Of a stretch of DNA of 64,000 bases, positions 52,152 to 60,527 are shown one piece after another. The first letter of the stretch is position 1, and every line of letters begins with the position of its first letter. This DNA is from Acidobacteriota bacterium (GTDB taxonomy: Bacteria; Acidobacteriota; Blastocatellia; Pyrinomonadales; Pyrinomonadaceae), in NCBI GenBank assembly GCA_019639115.1, contig JAHBSM010000013.1, positions 1 through 64,000 on the forward strand. Direction: 5' to 3'. The position numbers and the translations under genes are program-made. The notes beneath the pieces were generated by a model that saw nothing but the letters and a program-made list of their open reading frames with translations, was not told the DNA's origin and did no database searches.

Positions 52152-52770
52152 TCTCGAACGATCGGGGCATCGATTCGTTGTGATCGAAACAGACGAAAAA
52201 AAGATCGGCGAGTGCGAAGCTGAGCCTGACCATTGGATAATCGGCGACGCGACGAGCGAAGAGAATCTTCGCCGAGCCGGAGTGGAACGGGCGCGCGGGC
52301 TTGCGAGCTGCCTGCCCGACGATGCGGCCAATGTATATGTGGTCTTGACGGCCAGAGGGCTCAACGACGGCCTTCATATAGTGGCACGAGCAGTCGAAGA
52401 ACAGGCCGAGCCGACTCTCGTACGTGCCGGAGCCAGCCGCGTCGTCGCTCCGACCATCATCGGCAGCCAGTCGATGGCCCGCGCACTTTTGCGGCCGGCG
52501 ATCGCGGATTTTATGGACTCGATCGTGGCCGAGTCTCTGGACCTTGTATTCGAAGAGGTCGCGATCGACAGCCGTTCACCTTACGCAGGCAGCAGGCTCA
52601 AGGAAACGAATCTATTGAGCGAACTCAGCCTCATTGTCGTCGCTATACGACGCAGATCCGGCGAGCTTACATTTCACCCGAACGGCGAGACCTTGATAGA
52701 GGACGGCGATCTTTTGATCGTGATCGGCAACGCCGAGAGCGTTCAGCGGCTGATGGAGGCCTCGCGATGA
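52126..52770 (+). CDS. TrkA-N/TrkA-C regulatory half of the frameshifted potassium channel
   Basis: A 214-residue frame that opens with VSRRRIIRNLERSGHRFVVIETDEKK, the second part of an NAD-binding TrkA-N domain, followed by IIGDATSEENLRRAGVERARGL. A TrkA-C domain follows from about 140 (VFEEVAIDSRSPYAG ... LIEDGDLLIVIGN). It lacks its own first strand and glycine loop, which are in the previous frame. If translated alone from the GTG it would be a partial ligand-binding domain. Its stop overlaps the epimerase start (ATGA). Confidence 0.75.
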   Translation: MSRRRIIRNLERSGHRFVVIETDEKKIGECEAEPDHWIIGDATSEENLRRAGVERARGLASCLPDDAANVYVVLTARGLNDGLHIVARAVEEQAEPTLVRAGASRVVAPTIIGSQSMARALLRPAIADFMDSIVAESLDLVFEEVAIDSRSPYAGSRLKETNLLSELSLIVVAIRRRSGELTFHPNGETLIEDGDLLIVIGNAESVQRLMEASR

Positions 52771-53618
52771 ATGTGATCGTGACCGGCGGAAGCGGCTATC
52801 TCGGAACTCATATCAGAAAGTATTTCGATGCGGCTGACCTTTCTCGACGGTCGGGCGGCGATGTTCTCGACCGGACCGATGTGAAACAGGTCGCCGACTA
52901 CGACCTGGTGATACATCTGGCCGCCAAGCTCGACAAAACGGCCGAGAACGCCGAAGCGGTGTTCGAGACGAATGTCAGCGGCACGGTCAACGTACTCCGG
53001 AACGTTCGGCCCGACGCCGCTTTCGTATTTGCTTCGACCAAGGACGTTTACGGCCGATTCGCCGACCAGTTCGAGTGCGTCCCGGAATCGTGCCCGACGG
53101 CTTACGCAGGCCAATCCGCGCTTGAATGGTCAGATCTGATAGCCGAGCGATTTGTCGAGTATTACGCGGCAACCCTGGGATTCAGGGCGTGTATCTTCAG
53201 ACTGTCGTCCGTTTTTGCTCCGCCGACCGAGGGAAACGCGCCCGGTTTCATCGGCCACTATGCGAACGCGATAAATATGGGCGAACGCATACGGCTGCCC
53301 GCCGGCGGACGGCCCGTCCGAGACATTCTGTGTGTTGACGACGTGAGCCGCGCCTGCGAGGAATTTGCGGGTTCCGTGATCCGCAACGGCCTATATAATC
53401 TCGGCGGCGGGCCCGAGAACGCATTCTCGCTATCCGAGATCGTATCGAAGCTCGAATCCATATCCGGGCTGCAGGCCCTGATCGATGAAGAGCCGCTTCC
53501 CGATCCGGTCCCGATGCGATACGTTTCGGATCTATCACTCGTTACCCGCGAACTCGGCTGGCGTCCGACCCGCGACCTGGACCGCGAACTCGCTAAACTC
53601 TTTCCCGGGATGATCTGA
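52767..53618 (+). CDS. NAD-dependent epimerase/dehydratase-like protein without the catalytic Lys
   Basis: A 283-residue extended SDR. The dinucleotide site VTGGSGYLG is at residues 5-13, followed by LVIHLAAKLDK near 49 and the Ser/Thr region FASTKDVYG near 92. The usual YxxxK is YAGQS (Tyr 113, Ser 117), so the active-site Lys is missing. The rest (FRLSSVFAPP, GGRPVRDILCVDDVSRA, YNLGGG) fits sugar-nucleotide epimerases. It may bind but not turn over the usual substrate, or use a different mechanism. Coupled to the TrkA-half gene and followed 26 bases later by the heptose gene, so a role in surface sugar synthesis is plausible. Confidence 0.85.
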   Translation: MNVIVTGGSGYLGTHIRKYFDAADLSRRSGGDVLDRTDVKQVADYDLVIHLAAKLDKTAENAEAVFETNVSGTVNVLRNVRPDAAFVFASTKDVYGRFADQFECVPESCPTAYAGQSALEWSDLIAERFVEYYAATLGFRACIFRLSSVFAPPTEGNAPGFIGHYANAINMGERIRLPAGGRPVRDILCVDDVSRACEEFAGSVIRNGLYNLGGGPENAFSLSEIVSKLESISGLQALIDEEPLPDPVPMRYVSDLSLVTRELGWRPTRDLDRELAKLFPGMI

Positions 53619-53644
53619 CCGGCCCGGCACAAGATCAGAGATCG

Positions 53645-55240
53645 ATGAAGATATTGATCCGAGGGACAAACTGGATCGGCGACGCCGTGATGAGCATACC
53701 CGCGATGCGCGAATTGCGGCGCGTATTTCCCGATGCCCGCATCACGCTCCACACACGCGAATGGGCCGAAGGCTTGTTTGCCGATGTCGATTTTTTGGAC
53801 GAGATCATCTCCTATCGTCCGGCAAAATGGCGCGTGCGCGACGTGGTCAGCAATTCGGAGTTTCTCGCCGACGAGAGTTTCGACATCGCTATTCTCTTCC
53901 CGAATTCATTCGAGTCGGCCGCGACCACCTGGCTGTCGCGGATACCGCTGCGAATTGGATTCAATCGCGATCTTAGGGGCCTGCTGCTAACGGACCCGAT
54001 CGCCGTGCCGGAATGGAAAAGCCGGCGTCACGAAGTTTTCTATTATCTTCATCTAATCGCCGAGGCCGAAAAGCGCTACGTCGGGCGCGAGACCGTAGGC
54101 GCATATCCGCCCGACATTTCGCTGAACGTGTCACAGGAGAGGCGTGACGCCGCGATCGAAATGCTCGCGGCTCGCGGCCACGTGCGAGGCAAGAAGATCG
54201 TCGCCCTCGGAGCCGGTTCGACCAACTCCGAAGCCAAGCGGTGGCCTGCGTCGAGGTTCATCGAGACCGCAAGCCGGCTTACGGACATTTACGACACCGA
54301 TATCGTCCTTCTGGGGTCCGATGGCGAAAAGCAGCTTTCGCAGGAGATAGCAGCCGGTATCACGGGTCCAGTGATCGACCTTACGGGCTCAACGGATATC
54401 GCCGAGGCGGCAGCGGTGCTGTCCGTTGCCGATCTAATGATCTCGAACGACATGGGCCTCGCACACGTCGCTCCGGCCGTCGGAACGCCGACGCTCACGA
54501 TCTTTGGGCCGACCGATCCCGACACGACGCGTCCCTTTTCAGCTACTGCCGAAGTGATACGCGAGCCGGTGGATTGCTCACCATGCATGCTCCGCGAATG
54601 TCCGATCGATCATCGATGCATGCTCCGGATCGATCCAGACAGGGTAGTAGATGCTGCTCGACGACATCTCGTGCCGCCACCAAGCTCGCCGCGTCCCGCC
54701 ATATTCCTCGACCGTGACGGAACCTTGATCGAGGAGGTCAATTTCTTGTCAAAGGTCGAAGACATGCGGATCTTTCCCGGTACCATATCCGCATTGGAGC
54801 GATTTCGCGATGCAGGCTATGCTTTGATCGTCGTCACGAATCAAAGCGGTATCGGGCGCGGATTGTACAGCACGGATGATATGGATGCGATACATCGGGC
54901 AATGCAGAAAGAACTGGGAGGGCTGATCGATGCCTTCTATTTTTGTCCGCATCTGCCAGACGAGGGTTGTGTATGCCGAAAGCCCTCGATTGGGATGATC
55001 GAACGAGCGGTCGCAGAACACGGTATTCTGCTTGGCCGTTCGTGGGTGATCGGCGACAAGGCACTCGATATCGAATTGGGGCGGAACGCGGGCACACGGA
55101 CGGCGTTGGTCGCGACCGGATACGGCTCGGGATTGTCTGACGAGCAGCGATCAAAGGCGGACGTATCAGCTAAAGACATCGGCGATGCCGCCGATAGGAT
55201 CCTGGCCTATGAATTCAACGAGGTCACGGCTGCAAGCTAG
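53645..55240 (+). CDS. Fused heptosyltransferase II and heptose-bisphosphate phosphatase
   Basis: A 531-residue fusion. Residues 1-345 are a GT9 glycosyltransferase of the WaaF type: MKILIRGTNWIGDAVMSIPAM, then VALGAGSTNSEAKRWP, and the donor-site DMGLAHVAPAVGTPTLTIFGPTDP. From about 350 on is a HAD phosphatase of the GmhB type: AIFLDRDGTLIEE with the catalytic Asp pair, VVTNQSGIGRG, a Cys/His zinc site (CPHLPDEGCVCRKP) and VIGDKALDIELGRNAG. It would both dephosphorylate heptose-1,7-bisphosphate and add heptose to lipid A core. In most bacteria these are separate genes. Confidence 0.9.
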   Translation: MKILIRGTNWIGDAVMSIPAMRELRRVFPDARITLHTREWAEGLFADVDFLDEIISYRPAKWRVRDVVSNSEFLADESFDIAILFPNSFESAATTWLSRIPLRIGFNRDLRGLLLTDPIAVPEWKSRRHEVFYYLHLIAEAEKRYVGRETVGAYPPDISLNVSQERRDAAIEMLAARGHVRGKKIVALGAGSTNSEAKRWPASRFIETASRLTDIYDTDIVLLGSDGEKQLSQEIAAGITGPVIDLTGSTDIAEAAAVLSVADLMISNDMGLAHVAPAVGTPTLTIFGPTDPDTTRPFSATAEVIREPVDCSPCMLRECPIDHRCMLRIDPDRVVDAARRHLVPPPSSPRPAIFLDRDGTLIEEVNFLSKVEDMRIFPGTISALERFRDAGYALIVVTNQSGIGRGLYSTDDMDAIHRAMQKELGGLIDAFYFCPHLPDEGCVCRKPSIGMIERAVAEHGILLGRSWVIGDKALDIELGRNAGTRTALVATGYGSGLSDEQRSKADVSAKDIGDAADRILAYEFNEVTAAS

Positions 55241-55596
55241 GCTCGGCCAAAATCGTCAGATAGACGCTCGATATCGTCCTCGCCAAAATATGAACCGGTC
55301 TGAACTTCGATAAAGACAAGCAGATCAGTTTCGCTCGGGTTCTCAACTCGATGTGCCGCACCGGCCGGTATCTCAACGGTTTCGAGGGCGTTGACTATTC
55401 GGTCGGTTCCATCTAACGTAACTTTAGCCGTGCCCGCGACCACATACCAGTGCTCTGATCGCTTTGTATGCCGCTGGTAGCTGAGCCGCTTCCCGGGTGA
55501 CACTTCGATACGTTTGACCTTGAAAGCATCGCTTTCGTCGAGAATTATGAACCGGCCCCAGGGTCGATTCTCTGTATAGGCAATATTGCTTTCCAT
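55237..55596 (-). CDS. Cupin protein, mannose-6-phosphate isomerase type II-like
   Basis: A 119-residue single cupin: NRPWGRFIILDES, RIEVSPGKRLSYQRHTKRSEHWYVVAGTAKV and PAGAAHRVENPSETDLLVFIEVQTG are the family blocks of the C-terminal cupin of mannose-1-phosphate guanylyltransferase/phosphomannose isomerase. The metal His residues (QRHTKRSEHW) are present. It probably isomerises mannose-6-phosphate or a related sugar phosphate. The ATG at 55596 gives the usual short lead; one at 55611 is possible but overlaps the divergent PilS-like start. Its stop overlaps the end of the heptose gene. Confidence 0.85.
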   Translation of the reverse strand: MESNIAYTENRPWGRFIILDESDAFKVKRIEVSPGKRLSYQRHTKRSEHWYVVAGTAKVTLDGTDRIVNALETVEIPAGAAHRVENPSETDLLVFIEVQTGSYFGEDDIERLSDDFGRA

Positions 55597-55609
55597 CACA
55601 GGATCTTTC

Positions 55610-57373
55610 ATGAGCAGGAAGACAAAGACCTTCAGTTTAGACGAAAAGCTCACGGCTGCCAATATCCTGCGGACCAACAGCATGCTGACGTTGATCATCG
55701 GCCGGCTAGTGGTGATCTTTCTGCTGCTGGTCACGAGCTGGGTCTGGCACAGCGGCACATTCAAGCTCTCGTTCGAGAACATCCCGCAGGGACTGTTTCT
55801 CGTCTTTGTCATCTCGGTCGGGCTTACGATCGTTTATTTCTTTCTGCTGCGGTTGACGGGGCCGAGTTCGTGGCAGCTCCGCACGCAGTTCATCCTCGAC
55901 GCTCTTCTTATCACATGGCTAGTCTGGCGAACCGGCGATCTGTCGTCGCCCTACATTGCCCTTTATTTTGTATTGATCAGCGTAGCGAGCTTCTTTATGC
56001 GGCCGCTCCCGACGCTGTTGATGGCGGCATTCGTCGCGCTCTGCCTTGTAATACTTAGCGCTCTTGTGTCCGCCGATCTCATAGTCTCATCGGGAGCCAC
56101 GCTGCCCGCGGGCCGAGCGGTTCAGGTCGTGAGTTTTCACGTCGTTGCGCTGCTTGTGGTAGGCCTGCTGGCTTCGCGTCTTGCCGACCGGCGGACGTCG
56201 GGTGAGCAACTGATCGAAGCGACCCGTTCGCTGGCCAGCCTGCGTGCTCTGCACGAAAGGATCGTCGAATCGATCCGTTCGGGCCTGGTGACGACCGATC
56301 TTGACGGCCGCATATTCACTTTCAACTCTGCGGCAACTGAGATAACAGGCAAAACTTCGGATCAGGTCATAGGCCGTTCGCTGTACGAGATCTTCGGCGA
56401 CATAAGCATTCCCGTCCGCATTTCGCTCGATTCCGTCGAACGCGGTGAACAATCGCCGCGGTTTGAGACCGATCTGATGACGCCGGAAGGGTTCGCCGTA
56501 AGGATCGGATACCAGGTCTCGCCGCTTTTCTCCGAGGATAACGAAGAAACGGGACTGATTCTGACATTCCAGGACCTGACCGAGATCAGGTCGATGGAAG
56601 AGAGTATCAGGCGAAAGGACCGTCTTGCAGCGGTCGGTAGGGTCGCGGCCGGACTCGCCCACGAGATACGCAATCCGCTCGGGGCGATGCGCGGTGCGAT
56701 CCAAATGCTCGAATCGACAACGGAGGCCGAATCTGCCAACGCAAGCTTGATGGAGATCATTCTAAAGGAATCCGATCGGCTCAACGGGATCATCACTAAT
56801 TTCCTGAGTTTCGCCCGTCCTGCCGCTGCCCAATTCAGCGAAACGGATATCAACGAGATGGTCTCCGAGACGGTCCAACTCCTTCGTCACAGCCCAGACG
56901 TCAGGGACGATCACAAGATCGACGCGGCCACTGCAGACGAACCACTGATGATCCAAGCGGACCCGGCCCAACTGAAACAGATCTTCTGGAATCTGTCTCG
57001 CAATGCTCTGAGCGCGATGCCCAGCGGCGGCGAACTTCGTTTCGCGGTCGAGGCGATGCCGAATAATCGCGTGCGGGTGGTCGTCACCGATACCGGCTGC
57101 GGCATGGAACCGGATCAGGTCGAACGCCTGTTCGAGCCGTTTGCAGAATCGACCACCGGCGGCACGGGACTCGGCCTTTCGATCGTCTATCAGATCGTTC
57201 GTGATCACTCGGGCTCGATCAACGTAAGAAGCCTGGCCGGCAAGGGCACGACCATAACGATCGATCTTCCTTGCGATCCGCGAGTGCGGACCCAGGAGAG
57301 GATCACTAGAGCCGAAGCCGACAGCAACCGCATCGGCGAGTTCCTAAATGTCGGGCCCGAAGATGCATCTTGA
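55610..57373 (+). CDS. pilS: Sensor histidine kinase, PilS-like
   Basis: A 587-residue membrane kinase. About six hydrophobic helices in the first 190 residues (LTLIIGRLVVIFLLLVTSWVW ...), as in PilS, then a PAS domain (TTDLDGRIFTFNSAATEITGK), a HisKA domain with the phosphoacceptor His in GLAHEIRNPLGAMR near 350, and an ATPase with GGTGLGLSIVYQIV near 525. It should phosphorylate the sigma-54 activator encoded 76 bases downstream. The combination with that regulator and two pilin genes suggests PilS. The start is ATG 55610 with AGGA 6 bases upstream; it is divergent from the cupin gene. Confidence 0.88.
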   Translation: MSRKTKTFSLDEKLTAANILRTNSMLTLIIGRLVVIFLLLVTSWVWHSGTFKLSFENIPQGLFLVFVISVGLTIVYFFLLRLTGPSSWQLRTQFILDALLITWLVWRTGDLSSPYIALYFVLISVASFFMRPLPTLLMAAFVALCLVILSALVSADLIVSSGATLPAGRAVQVVSFHVVALLVVGLLASRLADRRTSGEQLIEATRSLASLRALHERIVESIRSGLVTTDLDGRIFTFNSAATEITGKTSDQVIGRSLYEIFGDISIPVRISLDSVERGEQSPRFETDLMTPEGFAVRIGYQVSPLFSEDNEETGLILTFQDLTEIRSMEESIRRKDRLAAVGRVAAGLAHEIRNPLGAMRGAIQMLESTTEAESANASLMEIILKESDRLNGIITNFLSFARPAAAQFSETDINEMVSETVQLLRHSPDVRDDHKIDAATADEPLMIQADPAQLKQIFWNLSRNALSAMPSGGELRFAVEAMPNNRVRVVVTDTGCGMEPDQVERLFEPFAESTTGGTGLGLSIVYQIVRDHSGSINVRSLAGKGTTITIDLPCDPRVRTQERITRAEADSNRIGEFLNVGPEDAS

Positions 57374-57449
57374 ACAAACTTAGGATTTGTTCCACAATGA
57401 ACGGGGGCGTGGAACTTGCCGCCGCTCACCCGGACCTCCACATTACTCG

Positions 57450-58844
57450 ATGGCCAAGATACTCATCGTCGATGACGAAAAAAGCTATCGCCAGGTGCTG
57501 ACCCTTTTGTTCGAGACAGAGGGCCACTCGGTGCGAACTGCAATGAACGGCCGCGAAGCTCTCGAAATGCTTGGCGAAGAGCAGGCCGATATCATCGTCT
57601 CTGATATCAAAATGCCCGATATGACGGGCATCGAGATGCTTCGTGCCGTGCGGGAGACCGATCCGGACCTGGGCGTTGTGTTGATGACCGCGTTCGCTTC
57701 GGTCGAGACCACACGCGAGGCGTTCAAACTCGGCGCGGACGATTACGTCACCAAGCCTTTCGACGTCGAGGAACTCAAACTCATTGTTAACAAAACGCTC
57801 GAACGCCGTTCGCTGATCGACGAGAACCGAGCTTTCCGACGCGCTCAACGAGAACGCGGCAGCGTCGGCAACATCATAGGTTCATCTGAAAAGATGAATG
57901 CCGTTTTTCAGATGATCGAGACGGTTTCGGAGGTTCAATCGACGATACTGATCACGGGCGAAAGCGGTACGGGGAAGGAGTTGGTCGCTCGTGCGATACA
58001 CGACCTCGGCCCGAGGGCAGAAAGGCCTTTCGTATCGATCAACTGCGGCGCATTCACCGAAACGCTTCTCGAATCCGAGCTGTTCGGTTATGTCAAGGGT
58101 TCGTTCACCGGTGCGAACACCAATCGCAAAGGCCTGTTCGAAGCCGCCGACAAAGGTACCATTTTCCTCGACGAGATCGGCGAGATGTCGCCCGCCATGC
58201 AGGTCAAGCTTCTTCGCGTTCTCCAGGAACGCAAGGTCCGGCCCGTCGGAGCACATGCCGAGATACCGGTCGATGCCCGCGTCATTGCCGCCACCAATCG
58301 CGACCTCAAAGCAATGTCACTCGACGGCAGTTTTCGCGAAGATCTGTTTTACCGCATATCAGTGATCCCGATCGCCCTGCCGCCGCTCCGTGAACGTCCG
58401 GACGACATTCCTCTCCTGGTCGATCATTTTGTCAGGAAGTTCAGCGAACAGGCCGGCCGCGACCTAAAGGTCTCTGCTAAAGCGCTCGAGATACTGGAAA
58501 AATATGCGTGGCATGGCAACGTCCGCGAACTCGAGCACACCGTCGAGCGTGCCGTAGCGTTGGAACGCACGGAAGAGATCCAGCCAGAGCGCCTGCCGGA
58601 CCACATCACCAACTATAATCCTGAGCGTATCAGTGCCGATTTTAATATCCCTGATGGTGGCGTCGATCTCACGTCACATCTGGCCAACCTCGAACGCCGA
58701 TACGTAATGGAAGCTTTGCGTAGATGCGGCGGCAATCAGACCAAGGCCGCTGACCTGCTCAAAATGCCCGTACGCTCGCTCCGCCATCTGCTCGATAAGC
58801 ACGACATACGCACTCTGTCCGCACAGATGCGGCAGGGAGAGTGA
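57450..58844 (+). CDS. pilR: Sigma-54-dependent response regulator, PilR-like
   Basis: A 464-residue NtrC-family activator. The receiver domain begins at residue 3 (ILIVDDEKSYRQVL), with the phospho-Asp in IIVSDIKMPD near 51. The AAA+ domain has Walker A GESGTGKE near 169, the sigma-54 contact loop as GSFTGA (Ser for Ala) near 217, and FLDEIGEM. A Fis-type helix-turn-helix is at the end (NQTKAADLLKMPVRSLRHLLDKH). It should bind upstream of sigma-54 promoters. The start at 57450 aligns with the receiver fold. It lies directly before the pilin genes that carry matching sigma-54 elements. Confidence 0.92.
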   Translation: MAKILIVDDEKSYRQVLTLLFETEGHSVRTAMNGREALEMLGEEQADIIVSDIKMPDMTGIEMLRAVRETDPDLGVVLMTAFASVETTREAFKLGADDYVTKPFDVEELKLIVNKTLERRSLIDENRAFRRAQRERGSVGNIIGSSEKMNAVFQMIETVSEVQSTILITGESGTGKELVARAIHDLGPRAERPFVSINCGAFTETLLESELFGYVKGSFTGANTNRKGLFEAADKGTIFLDEIGEMSPAMQVKLLRVLQERKVRPVGAHAEIPVDARVIAATNRDLKAMSLDGSFREDLFYRISVIPIALPPLRERPDDIPLLVDHFVRKFSEQAGRDLKVSAKALEILEKYAWHGNVRELEHTVERAVALERTEEIQPERLPDHITNYNPERISADFNIPDGGVDLTSHLANLERRYVMEALRRCGGNQTKAADLLKMPVRSLRHLLDKHDIRTLSAQMRQGE

Positions 58845-59017
58845 TCGGTCCCGTATTTCGGCCCTTCACTGACACTTTTTGTCAACGGACAACTGCCAAA
58901 AGTTGTAAGTTTTGCCAACTTCTGTTACCGGCACGTGTCGCGTTGACGTAACTCCAACCCCCCGTAACCTGCTTATTTAGAACACTTAGCTAGGATCTTA
59001 GGCTCATTTACGGGCTC

Positions 59018-59033
59018 TGGCACGGGCATTGTA
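59018..59033 (+). promoter_or_regulatory. Sigma-54 promoter of the first pilin gene
   Basis: TGGCACG at 59018-59024, four bases, then TTGTA at 59029-59033. This matches the -24/-12 consensus with one change (TTGTA for TTGCA). It lies about 65 bases before the pilin start, in a 253-base gap with no ORF. The same element recurs before the second pilin. Confidence 0.75.
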
Positions 59034-59097
59034 TTTGCATTTCTGCCTGGGAAAGGTTCACCAGACGTAAATATCTTAGGAGATTGTGAAAACCAAA

Positions 59098-59598
59098 ATG
59101 AAAAACCAGAAAGGCTTCTCGCTTATCGAACTTCTGATCGTTGTTGTGATCATCGGTATCATCGCTGCGATCGCCATCCCGAACTTACTGGCGGCTCGCC
59201 GCTCGGCTAACGAAGGTTCGGCAGTTTCGTCGATGCGCACGATCCATGGTGCACAGATGACGTATTCCTCGACCTATGGCGGCGCCGGCTACAACTACGC
59301 CGCTGCTATCACTGACCTCTACGGCGCAGGCAACGTTGGCCTCATCGATTCCGTCCTCGCAGGCGGCACGAAGAGCGGTTACAACTTTGCAGTGACGGCT
59401 GTTGCCTCGTCGGCAACTGTTCCGGCCACGTTCCTTGGAACGGCTAACCCGACGACGACCTCTGGCGTCACGGCGACCGGTACGAAGCGTTTCTGCGTCC
59501 AGACGGATGGCGTGATCAAGGCTGATTCGACCGCTGCCAACCTCGGCACGGTCTTCACCGCAGCAACCTGCACGGCTGCAGCAAGCGCCGGCAGCTAA
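59098..59598 (+). CDS. pilA: Type IV major pilin (first copy)
   Basis: A 166-residue prepilin. The leader MKNQKG precedes the cleavage site and the methylated Phe of FSLIELLIVVVIIGIIAAIAIP, with Glu at +5, so it is processed by prepilin peptidase. Repeated Ala/Gly-rich segments follow, and a pair of cysteines near the C-terminus (RFCVQTDG ... AATCTAAA) likely forms the disulfide loop. I use the ATG at 59098; a GTG at 59086 is also in frame, but the sister gene has a stop in that position, which argues for the ATG. A 15-bp terminator follows. Confidence 0.93.
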   Translation: MKNQKGFSLIELLIVVVIIGIIAAIAIPNLLAARRSANEGSAVSSMRTIHGAQMTYSSTYGGAGYNYAAAITDLYGAGNVGLIDSVLAGGTKSGYNFAVTAVASSATVPATFLGTANPTTTSGVTATGTKRFCVQTDGVIKADSTAANLGTVFTAATCTAAASAGS

Positions 59599-59622
59599 AC
59601 CTAGATCACTAGGCACTTGACC

Positions 59623-59661
59623 GCGAAAGGCTGCTCCTCAGGGAGCAGCCTTTCGCCTTTT
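59623..59661 (+). terminator. Terminator of the first pilin gene
   Basis: A perfect 15-bp stem, GCGAAAGGCTGCTCC against GGAGCAGCCTTTCGC, with loop TCAG, followed by CTTTT. It separates the two pilin transcripts. Confidence 0.85.
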
Positions 59662-59799
59662 GCGGCTGCGATTCGGCGGGCTGACGCAATTTGTCAGCAA
59701 GTCACAAATATTGTCAGACATTTTCTTACAGGCCGATCCAATCATCGCCGACTGGGACTGTAACCAACCTATTTGCAATACTTACAAAATGCGATCTAG

Positions 59800-59815
59800 T
59801 GGCACGGCAGTTGTA
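59800..59815 (+). promoter_or_regulatory. Sigma-54 promoter of the second pilin gene
   Basis: TGGCACG at 59800-59806, four bases, then TTGTA at 59811-59815. It is the same element as at 59018-59033 and lies 64 bases before the second pilin start. Confidence 0.75.
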
Positions 59816-59878
59816 GTAGATATGGGCATCCGAGCCGGCCCGCTCGTGATAGATTCCTCAGGAGATTGTGAAAACAAA

Positions 59879-60379
59879 ATGAAAAACCAAAAAGGCTTCT
59901 CGCTTATCGAACTTCTGATCGTCGTCGTGATCATCGGTATCATCGCTGCGATCGCCATCCCTAACCTGCTTGCTTCGCGCCGCTCGGCCAACGAAGGTTC
60001 GGCAGTTTCGTCCATGCGTACGCTGCATGGCGCACAGATGACCTATGCTTCGACATATGGCGGCCCCGGCTACAACTACGCCGCCGATATCGCGGATCTT
60101 TACGGCGCAGGCAACGTTGGCCTGATCGATTCCGTTCTCGCAGGCGGCACGAAAAGCGGCTTTAACTTTGCGGTTGATGCTTCGCCTTCATCGCCTTCAG
60201 CCCCCGCACAGTTCATCGCAGTTTCAAATCCGACGACAACGACGGGTGTGACAGCAACCGGAACAAAGCGATTCTGCGTGATGACCGACGGCGTCGTCAA
60301 AGCTGACTCCGATCCGGCAGAACTCGCCAATCCGTTTAGCCCTGCAGATTGCCCGGCAGCGGCTCCCGCAGGCAGCTAA
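59879..60379 (+). CDS. Type IV major pilin (second copy)
   Basis: A 166-residue prepilin, equal in length to the first copy and nearly identical through the leader, the membrane helix and the SSMRTLHGAQMTYASTYGG segment. It differs mostly in the C-terminal half (DASPSSPSAPAQFIAVSN ... EFAN-type region), where pilins carry surface loops, with the Cys pair kept (RFCVMTDG, ADCPAAA). The start is ATG 59879: a frame read from the GTG matching the first copy would stop at once. The frame is open upstream, but that sequence contains the promoter and is not coding. Confidence 0.92.
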   Translation: MKNQKGFSLIELLIVVVIIGIIAAIAIPNLLASRRSANEGSAVSSMRTLHGAQMTYASTYGGPGYNYAADIADLYGAGNVGLIDSVLAGGTKSGFNFAVDASPSSPSAPAQFIAVSNPTTTTGVTATGTKRFCVMTDGVVKADSDPAELANPFSPADCPAAAPAGS

Positions 60380-60411
60380 CCATACCTGACACAACTGTCT
60401 ATCTTACTTCC

Positions 60412-60445
60412 GGGCGGAACAGCAATGTTCCGTCCGCTTTTCTTT
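60412..60445 (+). terminator. Terminator of the second pilin gene
   Basis: A 9-bp stem GGGCGGAAC/GTTCCGTCC with one G-T wobble, a six-base loop, and a following TTTTCTTT run. Confidence 0.75.
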
Positions 60446-60527
60446 GGCTTCGGTTAACTATTTTGGCCGCAGTATGTTAATTTTGATTCGACGACAGGAT
60501 ATTCCTCGATCGCAGATTCCGTAAACA

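Noticed and set aside
52233-52766. Long N-terminal extension of the epimerase frame
   Set aside because: The extension is Arg-rich shadow sequence of the TrkA half. The ATG at 52767 starts the Rossmann motif and overlaps the previous stop.
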